Position numbers and translations under genes: made by a program
Part shown: piece after piece, positions 21,261 to 32,405 of the stretch
Layout: each line of letters begins with the position of its first letter
Numbering within the stretch: the stretch's first letter is position 1
Origin: Diplocarpon mali
Lineage: Eukaryota; Ascomycota; Leotiomycetes; Helotiales; Drepanopezizaceae
NCBI GenBank assembly: GCA_024741835.1
Contig: JAENRP010000345.1
Span: forward strand, 1 to 34,356
Direction: 5' to 3'
Length of the DNA: 34,356 nt
The notes under the pieces: model-generated
What the model was told of the DNA's origin: nothing
What the model saw: only the letters and a program-made list of their open reading frames with translations
Database searches by the model: none

Positions 21261-23374
21261 ATGTTCAGCGTTTGCAGGCGAGGCCCGACCTCGATATCAA
21301 GTATCCTTCGCGCGGCAGCTTCTACCTCTCGCACAGTATCGACGAGACCCTCGACATTATCTCTATCAGTTCGACCATCGGGGAGAGTACCTCTGGAAGC
21401 TAGATGGCTGCATACTACCTCGCAATTGAAGAACCATGGAGCTGCCATGAGAGACATTGATGGAGACAATCATGTGGCGACAGAAGCTCCAGGTCCAGCT
21501 CCTCCCCAAACACATGTCACCAAGTTCCAGGAATTGATTGATCACAATATGGTGCATCGTAATGTCGTTGAGCAAATCACTAAGGGAATGGGCCATGAAA
21601 CCATGACAGAGGTGCAGTCAATGACCATCAATCAAGCTCTGTCCGGAAATGACATGTAAGTTCTTTTCCCAGAATATATGCTGCTCTTTCTGACTTTTCT
21701 AGTGCTGCCCAAGCCAAAACAGGTACCGGAAAGACTCTCGGGTTCCTGATTCCTACCATTCAGAACATCCTGCGTAAGAGCCCAGATCTGTCCGAGCGAA
21801 AGCGATACTCGAGAGCGCGTGCTTCCGACATCCGAGCTGTCATTATTTCTCCTACGCGTGAGTTGGCCGAACAGATTGCAGTTGAGGCAGCAAAACTTTG
21901 TAGAGGCACGGATCTGATAGTTCAGGTTGCCGTGGGTGGCAACAGCAAGAAATCTATGCTTCAAAAGACATTGAGAGAAGGTTGCCATATTCTTGTCGGC
22001 ACCCCTGGTCGTCTACAGGACTTGTTTTCGGATAAGTATAGCGGAGTCAGGGCCCCGAATTTGAATACTTTGGTTCTGGATGAGGCAGATAGGTTGCTGG
22101 ATGAAGGTTTCTCCAAGGATGTCCAGGCTATAGAGGATCTTCTGCCAGACAAGGCTACCGTTGACCGACAAACGTTACTCTTCTCCGCCACAATGCCTCG
22201 CGAGGTCATGCACCTTGTACGAGACACCCTGAAGCCGAATTTCCACTTTGTTCAAACGGTCAAGGAGGGAGAGCTTGCAACACACGAAAAGATCCCGCAG
22301 CATATTGTTGTTACTCCTGGTATTGAGAATCATATGCCCGCCCTTCTGGAACTTGCGAGTCGCGAAATCGCCAAAGCTGCACGAGCCCACACTGCCGGCG
22401 ATGAGATCAGGCCATTCAAGGCAATTGTTTATCTTTCATCTACATCAAACGTTATTCTTTGTCACGACATCTTTCAGAACCTGAAGGGCAGCGGCGGTGG
22501 CTCATTTGGAAAGCACCCGCTGTACCCCGCTCAAGTCTCCGAGATTCACGGCCAGCTCACGCAGCAGCAGCGTACCTACACCTCCGACCGATTCCGCCGA
22601 GCCAAGTCAGCAATTCTATTCTCTACCGATGTGACTGCTAGAGGAATGGATTTCCCCGACGTGACGCACGTTATTCAGATTGGCATGCCACCTAATCGGG
22701 AGCAATATGTCCACAGACTCGGCCGAACTGGGAGAGGAGACAAGACTGGTGACGGGTTTCTCATCGTCGATGAGTCGATGCTCGCCAGCGTTCGAAAAGT
22801 TCTGCGTGGCTTCCCTATTGTCCCTGATAAGTCTCTACAATCGGCTTCAGTCGACATGACCAAAGACGCGCAGCTGCCACAAAACATCGCAGAGATGATC
22901 AACCAAGTTAATGACGCCACGAAGATGGTCAGTCGGAGGACAAAGGAGGCCGCCTTCCTAGGTGCGCTGAGCCAGGTCCACGGTGGAAATGCTATCGCCA
23001 TAGTCCAGGCTCTGATTCAGTGGACTAGATATGCCTGGGGATTTGAAGAGCCACCGCCTATCTCCCCACAACTTGCAGCAAGGTTGGGTATCAGAAGAAC
23101 ACCTGGAATCAATCTCGGAAGCAGACAATCTCATGATGACGAGGGGGGCTTTGGTGGACAGCGAGGCTTCAATGACAGATCGGGTGGTCGCCGATCAGGC
23201 GGATTTGGAGATCGAGGCTTCGGCGTAAGAGGCGGAGGTTTCGGGGGACGTGACAGGGATGAGCAGGGTGGTTTCTCGCATCGCGGCTCTGGGGGTCGAG
23301 GTCACCGAGGAGGTGGGTTTGGGGGACGAGGCGGGGGAGGATACGGAGGTGGCCGCGAGCAACACTCATTTTGA
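21261..23374 (+). CDS. mss116: Mitochondrial DEAD-box RNA helicase (Mss116/CYT-19 type)
   Basis: The model is exons 21261-21655 and 21703-23374 with a 47-nt intron (GTAAGT to TTCTAG) that restores the block GNDIAAQAKTGTGKT; the product is 688 residues. The N-terminus is Arg/Ser-rich without acidic residues for about 50 residues, a mitochondrial presequence. Motifs in order are I AKTGTGKT (136-143), Ia PTRELAEQ (182-188), Ib TPGRL, II DEAD (258-261), III SAT (293-295), V TDVTARG (440-446) and VI HRLGRTGRG (469-477). After the helicase core, a C-terminal extension leads to an RGG/Gly-Phe-rich tail from about 610. Known family members are general RNA chaperones that fold mitochondrial group I and II introns and aid translation. 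The ATG at 21261 is the first; an upstream in-frame TTG is not used. Confidence 0.93.
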
Positions 23375-24731
23375 ATTTTCCGAGCGTGAGGGATAAATGA
23401 ACAGTGTATATTAGACGGCATTGTCGACATGTATTTATAAACGAGCAAGAGCGAGAGCTGCAGTTTAGGTGTAATTCGGGTGTTCCGTTTGTGTCTGGGT
23501 AGATGATTGCAGAGCGTTCTGGTACCGGGACTGGGCTGGACTGGACTGGGCGTTATCCGGAAGCTCGACATGAAGTTTAGACTGTATGCCATGCTTGCCA
23601 GTAATTCAACTCTACTTCATACCTACTCCAGGCTGGTTGTCATGTTCCTATGCCGCATCGCCGCAATCTGGCTAGATGGTGTGCCATTACTGGGATGTTT
23701 ATATCTTTAAGCTTCCCCCGCTTATTTCGTAGCCCGTTTTAGAAACAATTCAAGTTCTACACAACTTTGCGGGCCCAGTTTGAACAGGCTTGCAAGTCTC
23801 GTTTCCGGGTGCGGGGTTTTGACGGAATAGAATACAGGGTGCAGCTTCTCCAGGTACTACATGTCTGTTCTTTATGGCTGGCCCGAGACGATGGAGCTGG
23901 ATGGGAGGGACCTCTACCGGTAGAAGTTTGGCGTGTACTTGCCGCGCGGTTGCTCCTGGTATCAGATGCACGACGAAACGGTCATTTTCATTTTTCATTC
24001 TTTCTTTCTTACTCATCCTTTCTACTAAGAGGGAAGAGTCCTTGCATCTTTGTAATTCCTTGGGCGCCCTTTGGCGAGAAGCGCCTGGTTTGGAGCCTTG
24101 GGTAAGTTCTTGCTCGATAGCTAATTTTATACCCGCTCCGAGTGACAGTGACACGCCATTCGGGTTGTCAGCCTTGGGGGCCTATCCTGTCTGTATTTTG
24201 TCCTCGGATTATGGGTAAACATGACTCCTCTTTGCACTCTCTCATCTTCACACTCGCGGATCTTCTTATCAGCTCCTCCCAAGTCTCCACTGGACAGGGA
24301 GGGCAATCGTATGTCTGAGACGTGTGAAATGAGGCTTTGGACGAAGATAACATCTATCGATTTGGAATTTTCTTCACATGTAGATGTCCTTGAAGTTGTG
24401 TGAGATGAGTTTGTGCCAGAATGACTGAACTCAACACAGAACTGCGTGCTTTGGACTTGCCCTCCGACACTGACAACCTATTGCAGGCGTGACCAAACAT
24501 CACGGTTGCAAAAGAAACCCAGTGTGATAATCATATCTACATTTTGATTGACTGGTAGCAGCGCCCGAAGCTCCTTCCATATGCAACGCAGCCGCCTTAT
24601 ATGCACCGTAATGAGCGGACCACCCAACCGTATATACCCAGAGCCTTTCCCAAAACGCCTACATATGCCAACCCCATAAATCGTTAATCGTTGAATTCGT
24701 TAGTAGGAATTAATTGTCAAGCCGAACAGAA
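23375..24731. other. Convergent intergenic region
   Basis: This 1.36-kb spacer lies between the 3' ends of the helicase gene and PEX7. Two overlapping antiparallel frames of 112-134 codons at 23750-24154 have no recognisable features. It should contain both polyadenylation regions. Confidence 0.5.
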
Positions 24732-26039
24732 CTAGGAGTTGCCGAAGTTTCCTCTGAACTGAGGTGAGGTCGCGTCCCTGTCGTGCTTTAGATTTGATAC
24801 TCCTCGTGTGTTAAGTTATTACTGGCGAGAATGAGAGGAAGGGAGTAAGTTAAGGGGCACGTACCAGATGCAGACACGATCATCCCAACCAGTGGTAGCC
24901 ACCCAACCCTGATCGCCGAACAGGCACCAATCGACACCAGTGACAAACTCTTCGTGGCGGTTGAACTGGCCGATTTGGCGACGCGCACCGGTGGAGTGCA
25001 TAGCGTTCATTCCCATAGCAGTGCCATCCGTCCAGATCCGAGCAGTCATGTCGTAGGAGCCGGACAATAGGATATCAGCGAAGTGAGGCGACCAGGCGAT
25101 CTTGCGAACAGCGTAGGTATGGCCTTTCAAAGCAGAAATGGCGCCAGCCTTGGGGTTACGAAGATCGAAGATGCGAATCTGATTATCGACCCCGGCGGTG
25201 GCGATGACGCCGTCACGGTATTTATTCCAATCATGAGTCAAACATTCCGAGGCGGGAGCGTTTGGGACTCGCTGCGGGCCCTGGCCAATCTTCGGAGCAT
25301 AGCCGTGAATTGGAATTAAGGACACCAAATGATTAGAGGCCGAGGCAGGAGTGCGGATGTCAAAGATTCGGAGATGCGAGTCCGAGCTGACCGAGCTGAT
25401 GACGGAGGGTGAGTGAGGAGAGAAGGCCGAACTGTAGGTACAGCTGTGGGTTGGTAAGGTTATCAGGGAGAATGAGCGGGTGGGTGACCACTGTGAGGAA
25501 TCAGTATTTTGCTTGTTTTCTATATCAGATCGCAGAGTAGCGAGGTATTTTGCTTACAAGCTTGATAGTTCCATCCCACGACGACGAGATGAAATTGTCC
25601 TTTGCTACCAAGTTCCAGGCGACGCAGTAGACCTCTTTGTTATGCTCGTGATAGTTCATGATAGCAGAGCCAGTGGAATCAGTGATATCAAAGATCTTTA
25701 CTGAGCCGTCACCTGACGCAGTAGCCACATGGTTTTCGTTGATCTCAGACCAGCAGATACCGTAAATAGCATCTTGGGTGTCAAACCTGCAGTAGTGAGT
25801 TTCTTTTATTTTGCAATCTTGTTTATTGCGTAGAGAGGGGTGTATACTTACATCTGATCGCAGACCACTCCCTCACTAGTCAGTCTGAGAATATACCCGC
25901 GACCGTTCCCAACAAGACCATAGTTTGCTGCACCTGCGACCGCAACCTTATTGTCAAAATAAGGAGAGTACTTGACATCATAGCCTTTATACCCAGGGGT
26001 TCTATACTCCATAATTACAGACTGCATCACTTCAGCCAT
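24732..26039 (-). CDS. pex7: Peroxin 7, PTS2 receptor (WD40)
   Basis: The four-exon model on the minus strand is 26039-25852, 25786-25558, 25490-24865 and 24777-24732, giving 362 residues, the usual PEX7 size. Introns are 65, 67 and 87 nt with GTAAGT, GTAAGC and GTACGT donors. The last has TAATAACTTAAC near its acceptor and feeds a 46-nt exon ending in RGNFGNS. The N-terminus (EYRTPGYKGYDVKYSPYFDN, then LVGNGRGYILRL) is diagnostic for PEX7. WD40 blades follow from about residue 64 (FDTQDAIYGICWSE, ASGDGSVKIFDI, SSSWDGTIKLWSPT, SVSSDSHLRIFDIR, AGVDNQIRIFDLRN, SGSYDMTARIW, TTGWDDRVCIWD). PEX7 binds N-terminal PTS2 signals in the cytosol and, with a co-receptor, carries cargo such as thiolase to peroxisomes. 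It is divergent from the AlkB-type gene. Confidence 0.95.
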
Positions 26040-26376
26040 TTTGTTGCTGTTGCCTGATGACTGACAGTAGAGATTGGAAGAGGAGTCAAAGATGGAGTCT
26101 GAGGAAGGGATTAAATGCCTGAATAGATGTAGCCCTCGGCAGGCAGAAAGAGAGGATTATAGTAGCGCCACGGACAAACGAGAGTGCGAGCGGTGGTTAA
26201 GCGATTGGTTCGGGGGGCTTCTCACGACCAGCGACTGGATTCTGCCGTCTCAGACTTGTATGAGCAGAGCACAAACATGTGGGAGTATCCAAAGTATGCA
26301 AACCTCGACGATTTGACCCGAGCTTGACACTGAAGAATAAGAGGAGAGTTCAATCAGAAAAGATAAGCACCAGATC
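26040..26376. promoter_or_regulatory. Bidirectional promoter between PEX7 and the AlkB-type gene
   Basis: Only 337 bp separate the two start codons on opposite strands, so the promoters must overlap. No clear TATA box is seen on either side. Confidence 0.6.
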
Positions 26377-28336
26377 ATGGATGCTTTTTTGCCAAGGAAA
26401 AAGAGGAAGCTAACAAGCAGGCCATCTTCGCCTCAAGAAGGCTGCAGCCTCGAGGAAGGGGAAGAGGAAGAGAGATCTACGGAACTGATGCTAGCATTGC
26501 TTTCCTCTCTCCATCCAGACACCGACCAACAGCTCCTCCTAGACGTCTTGCTCGCCCACAATGGCTCCGTTGAAGCAGCCTCTGCTTCCCTCGCCGCTCG
26601 CACTTCGCCGCCGCGCAGGCCGAAACCCGCGTCCTCTGCTCTCGGATATCAGAGCTCTATCTCCACCTTCCTGAGCCAGAGCGGATCCGGCAAACCTACG
26701 AAACCGCGGTTTGAGAAAGGCAAAACCCTGCATCTGTACCATCCGGCGGATGTAGCTGCACATACACCTTGCTCTATCATACACAACTTTCTCCCGCCGG
26801 ATGAAGCAAATGCGTTGCTAGAAGAGCTTCTGAAGGAGGCGGAAACTTATGAGCGGAGTAGCTTCAAGCTGTTTGACAACGTGGTGCAGAGCCCGCATAC
26901 GGCTTGCTTTTATGTCGAGTCGTGGGAGGAGGCGCAGAGGCAGAAGACGGAGTATATTTACAATGGAGGAAAGTTGACTGTGAGTTCGATCTTCTTGGGA
27001 GGGGTGGTTTCTGTGTATTCGCGCTTGCTATGCTCATTCGTTCTATGTTTTTTTCGTGGCTTTTCTACCCCGCTCTCACCTGTCATCTCTAGTCATCTGG
27101 AGTCTTTCAGCATTGCCAATTATAAGCTGCAAGGATAACCTGATCAAATTTTCTTTAAAAATCACTACGACGCTCATTCGTTGCTCTTGATAAATACACT
27201 GACACATCCATCGCTTGTTCGGAGGTTCGGAACCCCTGCAGCTTTGCGTTTGGGATCAGCAAGGCTAGTGCAACCATTGGATAAAGCTTGCTTAGCACTA
27301 AATGAGAGAAGTTTGAAGAAATGAGTCTTAAAGATATTATAGAAAGCTTGTCGAGTAGAACAGCGATTTCGAAAACTCTAAACGAACCATTGCAGCAAGA
27401 TTCTGCATTATTTGCAAATCACTACCTTTACAGCTTATTCAAAGCACAACTTCCTGCACGACAATTCCTCTCTATATACTTCCCGTACATCCAATCACAC
27501 CCATACATCTACTAACACACCCACTCAGGACATACGACCCCTCACCCCACGCATGCGTTCTCTCGCTCCTCTCATCGCCTCCACAATCAACACCTCCATC
27601 ACTTCGCGGATCCAATCTTCCCTTACCGGCTCAAAACTCCCGCACCAATGCCCCTTACCCTGGACGCCCAATGCCGCCTTTGTAAACTGCTATAACGGTC
27701 CTACCGAAAACGTAGGCTGGCACAGCGACCAACTGACCTATCTCGGGCCGCGGGCGACGATTGGAAGCATTAGCCTTGGCGTGGCGAGGGAGTTCAGGGT
27801 TCGGAGGGTTGTGCCTGATGACGGTGACAAGGAAGCGGGAAAAGGGGATCAGCAAGCGCAGATCTCAATACATCTCCCGCACAACTCTTTGCTGGTTATG
27901 CATGCGGAGATGCAAGAGGAATGGAAACACTGCATCGCTCCTGCACAGTCTATTACGCCCCACCCAGTCAGTGGGAATAGGAGGATCAATGTGACGTACA
28001 GAGATTATAAAGGTTATTTACATCCGAGGTTCACGCCAAGGTGTTCGTGTGGGGTGCCGGCTGTGCTGAGGGTTGTACAGAGGAAGAGGGCGAACTTGGG
28101 GAGTGAGTATTCCTTTCTTTCCTGCGCACTCAATGAGCTTGTTTTCGTTCCTATAGCGAGATTATACCCCCTCCCGCGGCAATTACTGACCTCAGAACCT
28201 CCTAGAGTATTTCTGGATGTGCTACGCAGGAAATTTACCAGATGGTACCAAAAAAGGGTGCAGCTGGTTTGAATGGGCTGAATTCGACGACGACGGAATT
28301 CCGATTTGGAAACATAAACCGATTAGTGCGTCCTAG
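26377..28336 (+). CDS. CUE-AlkB-GRF protein, ALKBH2/3-like DNA dealkylase
   Basis: The model is exons 26377-26979, 27529-28102 and 28206-28336, giving 435 residues. Intron 1 is unusually long (549 nt, GTGAGT to CTCAG, with a perfect TACTAAC). Intron 2 is 103 nt. The N-terminus has a basic cluster (PRKKRKL, 6-12) that could be a nuclear signal. A CUE-like ubiquitin-binding helix bundle spans about 35-76 (LLLDVLLAHNGSVEAASASL). QSSISTFL (92-99) resembles a PCNA-binding PIP box. The AlkB domain has the Fe(II) ligands H266 and D268 (GWHSDQ) and H335 (WKHCIAP), and the 2-oxoglutarate arginines in NRRINVTYR (352-359). The C-terminus is a GRF zinc finger with C373, C375, C398 and C411. Family members oxidatively remove methyl groups from 1-methyladenine and 3-methylcytosine in DNA. 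GRF fingers bind single-stranded DNA. Confidence 0.9.
26980..27528 (+). other. Unusually long intron 1 of the AlkB-type gene
   Basis: At 549 nt it is five to ten times longer than the other introns in the window (44-103 nt). Its ends are canonical and it has TACTAAC shortly before the acceptor. The interior is AT-richer than the flanking exons and includes a 64-codon open frame (27321-27515) with no recognisable features. Confidence 0.75.
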
Positions 28337-29527
28337 GAAACGCTTGGGGCCAAAAGAGACGGCGCAATCAGAAGGCGGAGGAGCAGAAACTTCTTGGAGA
28401 TGATTTCAACAACTGGGGTGAATGTGCACAGATATTAATTGTTGCAGAACTGTGGTTACATTGCTAGGTCTTGAGGGGTTATCAATATCTCGATCTGGTT
28501 TCGTCGGTGCAAAGCGAAGCAAAGCGGGAGAAAATGATGCAACCAAAGCTCTTGTATCCCGCTCGAATCTCAAACCGCTTACATGACCAGGCTTTCACAG
28601 AAGTTTTATGGGAATCCAAGGACTGCAAGCTGCGACTTCCTCATATTCTAGGAAGAATTTGTAGCTCAAAGTACCCAACATCCACGGCTCCTAAGTGACA
28701 ACCCTCTGTAATGACATCGATGCTAATATGTCAACTCTTCTTACGTTAGTAGTACGAAGCAAATTCAGGTAGATTAGCGGGTTGGAGTCATACTTAACGC
28801 CCCAGCAGAGAAGGCCTTGTTGCAGAGTACTTCCGGAAAAAATAAGGTCATGCGCGAGGCAGGAATGGCCTTATCGCAGGAGATGTATGTGATAAGAGAC
28901 AAGAAAATCGGCATCTGGTTAGAAGCAGAAAAGATGAGCAGCTCGTATGGGCTCACTTACCCGTCTGTTGTTCAGACTAGATGATAGGGGGGTCGGGCTT
29001 TGTAGCGCCTCGCCTATTCGACTAATCTCATCCAATTATCGTGTTGCTTGTTGTCACCACGCCTTGGCCCGTCTGCCTTCACCTGTCAGCATCTTTACTT
29101 TCCCCTCTACAGCTACGAAACTTGATGAGAGATCACGCAATACTCTCTTCAGTGGTCTGGAAGGAGGAGTGTGGTTCATGCGACGGGGAGGACTCGGGCG
29201 GAACGTTCGGCTGAGTGGGTGTTGTGTACGATTTTGAGAATCTTGCTGTGTGATTCTGACCTGGAGGCAAGATTCGACTTTGATAATAGTGCTTGGCCAG
29301 GAAAATATGAGGTGATGATTGGGATGAGGTCTTTCATGGCGTTTAAATGCACTTGTAAGTCCTACCATAGTCTCTGTTTGCTGAGCTGGATGTCTATTCG
29401 CGTTTAAAGACGCGGTGTAATATCTGCGCATAGGAATCTCCGATTCGAGAAACTGGTCCTCGCTCTCGATCTGTAAAGCTTTCCCCAAGGTGGCCAGTCA
29501 GTTCGGAGAATAGCTGTTTGCGCTGCT
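28337..29527. other. Spacer without a confident gene
   Basis: The first part is the 3' region of the AlkB-type gene. A 144-codon minus-strand frame (29054-29488) shows no family features. A GTAAGT at 29354 with an acceptor at 29434 gives no sensible joined frame. Confidence 0.45.
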
Positions 29528-29844
29528 ATGAAACCGCACCCCAAGTCGAGCCCAATTTCAGGTGCCGCCTCTCCTCAATACTCTCCTTCGCGTTCTTCTA
29601 CAAAGTTCGTGCCCAGAACCCCGATGAATATCAGGGTAAAATGTTCTATGTGTTTGGACTGACAAGATGGGGACCCTAGCAATTCTCCACAAAGACCTCG
29701 TTTGGGCCCTCGTCCCAACCATCAAGAACGAGACTCCAAACACGACCTATATTTCTATCTCCACAGCAGCTAACTGGTCAGAGTACTCCAGACCCTGCGG
29801 ATCTGGCCGTCATCATGACGCCGCTCGCCGACAACGAGATCTGA
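29528..29844 (+). CDS. Weak candidate for a small spliced gene or gene fragment
   Basis: An ATG at 29528 opens a Ser/Pro-rich frame to 29635. A 44-nt intron with GTAAAA, a CTGAC branch site and CCCTAG (29636-29679) joins it to a frame ending at TGA 29842-29844, giving 90 residues. The joined protein has plausible composition (SPISGAASPQYSPS; LTGQSTPDPADLAVIMTPL). The same frame stays open after the TGA to about 30070 and contains a hydrophobic segment (CLSYVAIACLCLTL). The TGA could therefore be a nonsense mutation in a longer gene. No family is recognised and chance cannot be excluded. Confidence 0.25.
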
Positions 29845-30661
29845 ATCCATTGGTGGAAGCCTCGCGCAGCAGCCGCGACATTCTATACCCCGAGACTACC
29901 GGCATCACTATGCTACTCACAGCGCTCGCGACTCTGTAGCCCGTTCTTCCAGATCTACCGACCCGTTTCTCCATCGTACTGCACCAGCTCTCGCCGCTGC
30001 CTGTCATACGTCGCAATTGCATGTCTCTGTCTGACTCTTACAACAGCATCTATTATGCACGTTTCCAACTGATCACAAACGTCCTTTGGAGCTGATGAGC
30101 ATCACCGCTATCGGCAACACTCCCCTCTGCTTTTTTTTATCCTGTTTTTCAGACAAGGTCTCAGTCGTTGCCGAGGGTTTTGCATGTACAACACTAATTG
30201 TGGCGGTCTCTTTCAAGGGATTCGCAGGACTTTTACGACTCGTGTCGAGTTCTTTCGACAGCTACAGTAACGGCGGCGGGTTGTTGACTGGACCAGAACA
30301 ATATGTATTTTCTCAGACATCCGAAAGAAGCTTGAGAACACACCAAGTACGCTATTGTGTTTTGCAGATGCGCGCTGTTCTGTCTCGTCTGGTCTCAGAT
30401 ATTTATACACGCAAGCGACTCCACCAAAGCTAGTTACTTCCTCTTCTTTGAAAGGTAGACTTGAACAAAAAATGATGTATGTTTCATTAGTTGAAATTGA
30501 TGGGAACTGCTGTTCCGTTAGAAACTCCAGCCTTCTATGACCTCAAGGGGGATGCTTTCCGTGGACATAAAGTCCCGAGACGATGCCAGATGCTTTCCAA
30601 TCTCCAACATCATTACGCCTTAACTCATCACCACTTGAGCAATATCTTAGACATCGAAGCT
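29845..30661. other. Spacer upstream of the monooxygenase
   Basis: Apart from the possible continuation of the 29528 frame to about 30070, no gene is seen. The right part should hold the monooxygenase promoter. Confidence 0.4.
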
Positions 30662-32405
30662 ATGGAACGGTCTGTTGTGAAGACACGGAAGAACGCGACT
30701 ACGGTTGCCGTTGTTGGAGCCGGTGTGTCTGGGCTTTGTGCTGCCAAGTACGTGCCATGTCTACATTACTCTGATACGCTTGCTTCAACAACGAGAGACC
30801 TAACGGTGGGGCTTCCATAGATATCTACTCGCAGAGAGGGCGGAAAAGTTCCCCAACGAAGAGTATTTCAAAGTCACCGTCTTTGAACAAGCCGACCAAG
30901 CTGGCGGTATCTGGAATCAGACTGCCGCTGACGATAAATTTGCCACGCCCATGTACCCGGCATGCAAGACAAACGTTCCAAGGACGATGATGCAGTACGA
31001 AGGAATCAATTACCCGGCGCGCACACCACTCTTCCCACGAAACACGGTTGTGAAGAAATACCTCCAGGACTATGCTAGGGAGCTCGAAGACAGAAACATC
31101 ATCCAGTATAATTCGGAGGTGACGCTGGTCAAGTATCGCACCAAAGACTACAACAAGAAATGGCAGGTCAACGTCAAGAACCCCACCACGGGGAGGGTTG
31201 AGGAGACTCACTGGGACGCTGTCGTCGTGGCCTTGGGAACTTTTGGCCGGCCAGACATCCCGCCGATGTACAAGCTCAACGAGGACTCTCCAATAACCAT
31301 CATGCATTCGAAAATGTACCGAGACGCCGAAGTCTTCCGCGGCAAGGTTTGTTGTGCTGGAGCCCGGCACCCGCATGCAGGAGCTAACAATAACCAGCGG
31401 GTCTTGATAGTGGGCGGAGGCCCATCCTACTGGGACACGGCGCAGGAGATTTCTGCCGTGTGCGAAGGGGAAGTCCTGGTCTCAGTCCGGAGACCAGGCG
31501 TGCTTCGTCTGTCCAGTGGTAATCAGCGTCAGGTACCCGAGGTCATCTACGTAAGCGCCGAAAGCAACACTGTGCTGTTCAGATCTGGCCGTACGGCTCA
31601 GGTTGATGTCATATTCCTCTGTACAGGCTACACGTACCACTTCGACATGATCCCGTGTCTCGAGACAACCGACGACAAGAAGCGGGTCTTGAACTTGTAC
31701 GAGCACATGATCTACATCAACGAGGATGAGGATCCGACTGCCCCACCCGCAGGCGAGACCAAGGCTCTCAAAGCAGGTCGAGGCGCGAACACTCTGGCTC
31801 TCGTCGGCCTGCTGACCATGGACGCGACTTTCCTGGTGGCCGAGGCGCAGAGCGCCCTCATAGCCCGTTACTTTTCCGGCCGCTGGTCCCTCTCGGTCCC
31901 TGCCATGCAAGAAGCCAGAGCCCTGGACCACGACAGGGCCGAAGCCAGCGGAAGGGCCGGTTCGAGGGACTACCACATCCTCCGCTATCCACACGACGCG
32001 GCGTACGTCGACCGGCTGTTTGGCGCGTGCCTCAGGGCGGAGCTCCCCGCGGGCATGGGCACCGGGCTCACGCCGTCGTTCCACTCGGCCCAGCTACACT
32101 GGGTCCGGGGCCAGATCGGTCGGATCCGGACCCGGTTCCTCGAGCGGGCCCGAGGCCCCGACGACGGGAGGTATCCCACCCCCGAGTCGCTGGGGTTCGC
32201 GTACCGGGCCCACCCAGCCAGGGCGGCCCAAGAAGATGTCATGAGAGAGCTCTGGGGGCTGATGAGGGAGAAGAGGGGATTGTGGGAGCAGGGCGCGGAC
32301 TTGCAGGCCTGGCAGTGCGGATGGGTGGCCGCCATGGGCAGGTGGCAAGCGTGGCAAGCGCAAGAGGCAGAGCTTGCGTCGATGCTGAAGTCGATCGAGC
32401 TGTAG
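30662..32405 (+). CDS. FAD/NADPH-dependent flavin monooxygenase (FMO-like)
   Basis: The model is exons 30662-30747, 30821-31346 and 31398-32405, giving 539 residues. Intron 1 is 73 nt (GTACGT to CCATAG). Intron 2 is 51 nt (GTTTGT to AACCAG, with GCTAAC); it is in frame and free of stops, so retention would add 17 residues. The FAD-binding GAGVSG is at 19-24, followed by FEQADQAGGIWNQT, typical of FMOs. The second Rossmann site is VLIVGGGPSYWD (206-217), in which the usual third glycine is tyrosine. The FMO fingerprint keeps H191 and Y195 (IMHSKMY), but its F and G positions are S185 and I187. VDVIFLCTGYTY is the usual ATG-like motif. Such enzymes oxygenate soft nucleophiles (N or S) or ketones; the substrate is unknown. 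The ATG at 30662 places the FAD motif near the N-terminus; an in-frame ATG at 30500 would add 54 residues. Confidence 0.85.

Noticed and set aside
23750..24154. A 134-codon minus-strand ORF in the convergent spacer
   Set aside because: It has no family features and is overlapped by an antiparallel frame of similar length.
27225..27245. tRNA T-arm-like sequence (GGTTCGGAACCCC) in the long intron
   Set aside because: The stem does not pair properly and no A-box or cloverleaf surrounds it.
30500..30661. Upstream in-frame ATG for the monooxygenase (54 more residues)
   Set aside because: Family members place the FAD glycine motif close to the N-terminus, and the extra sequence has no targeting or conserved look.
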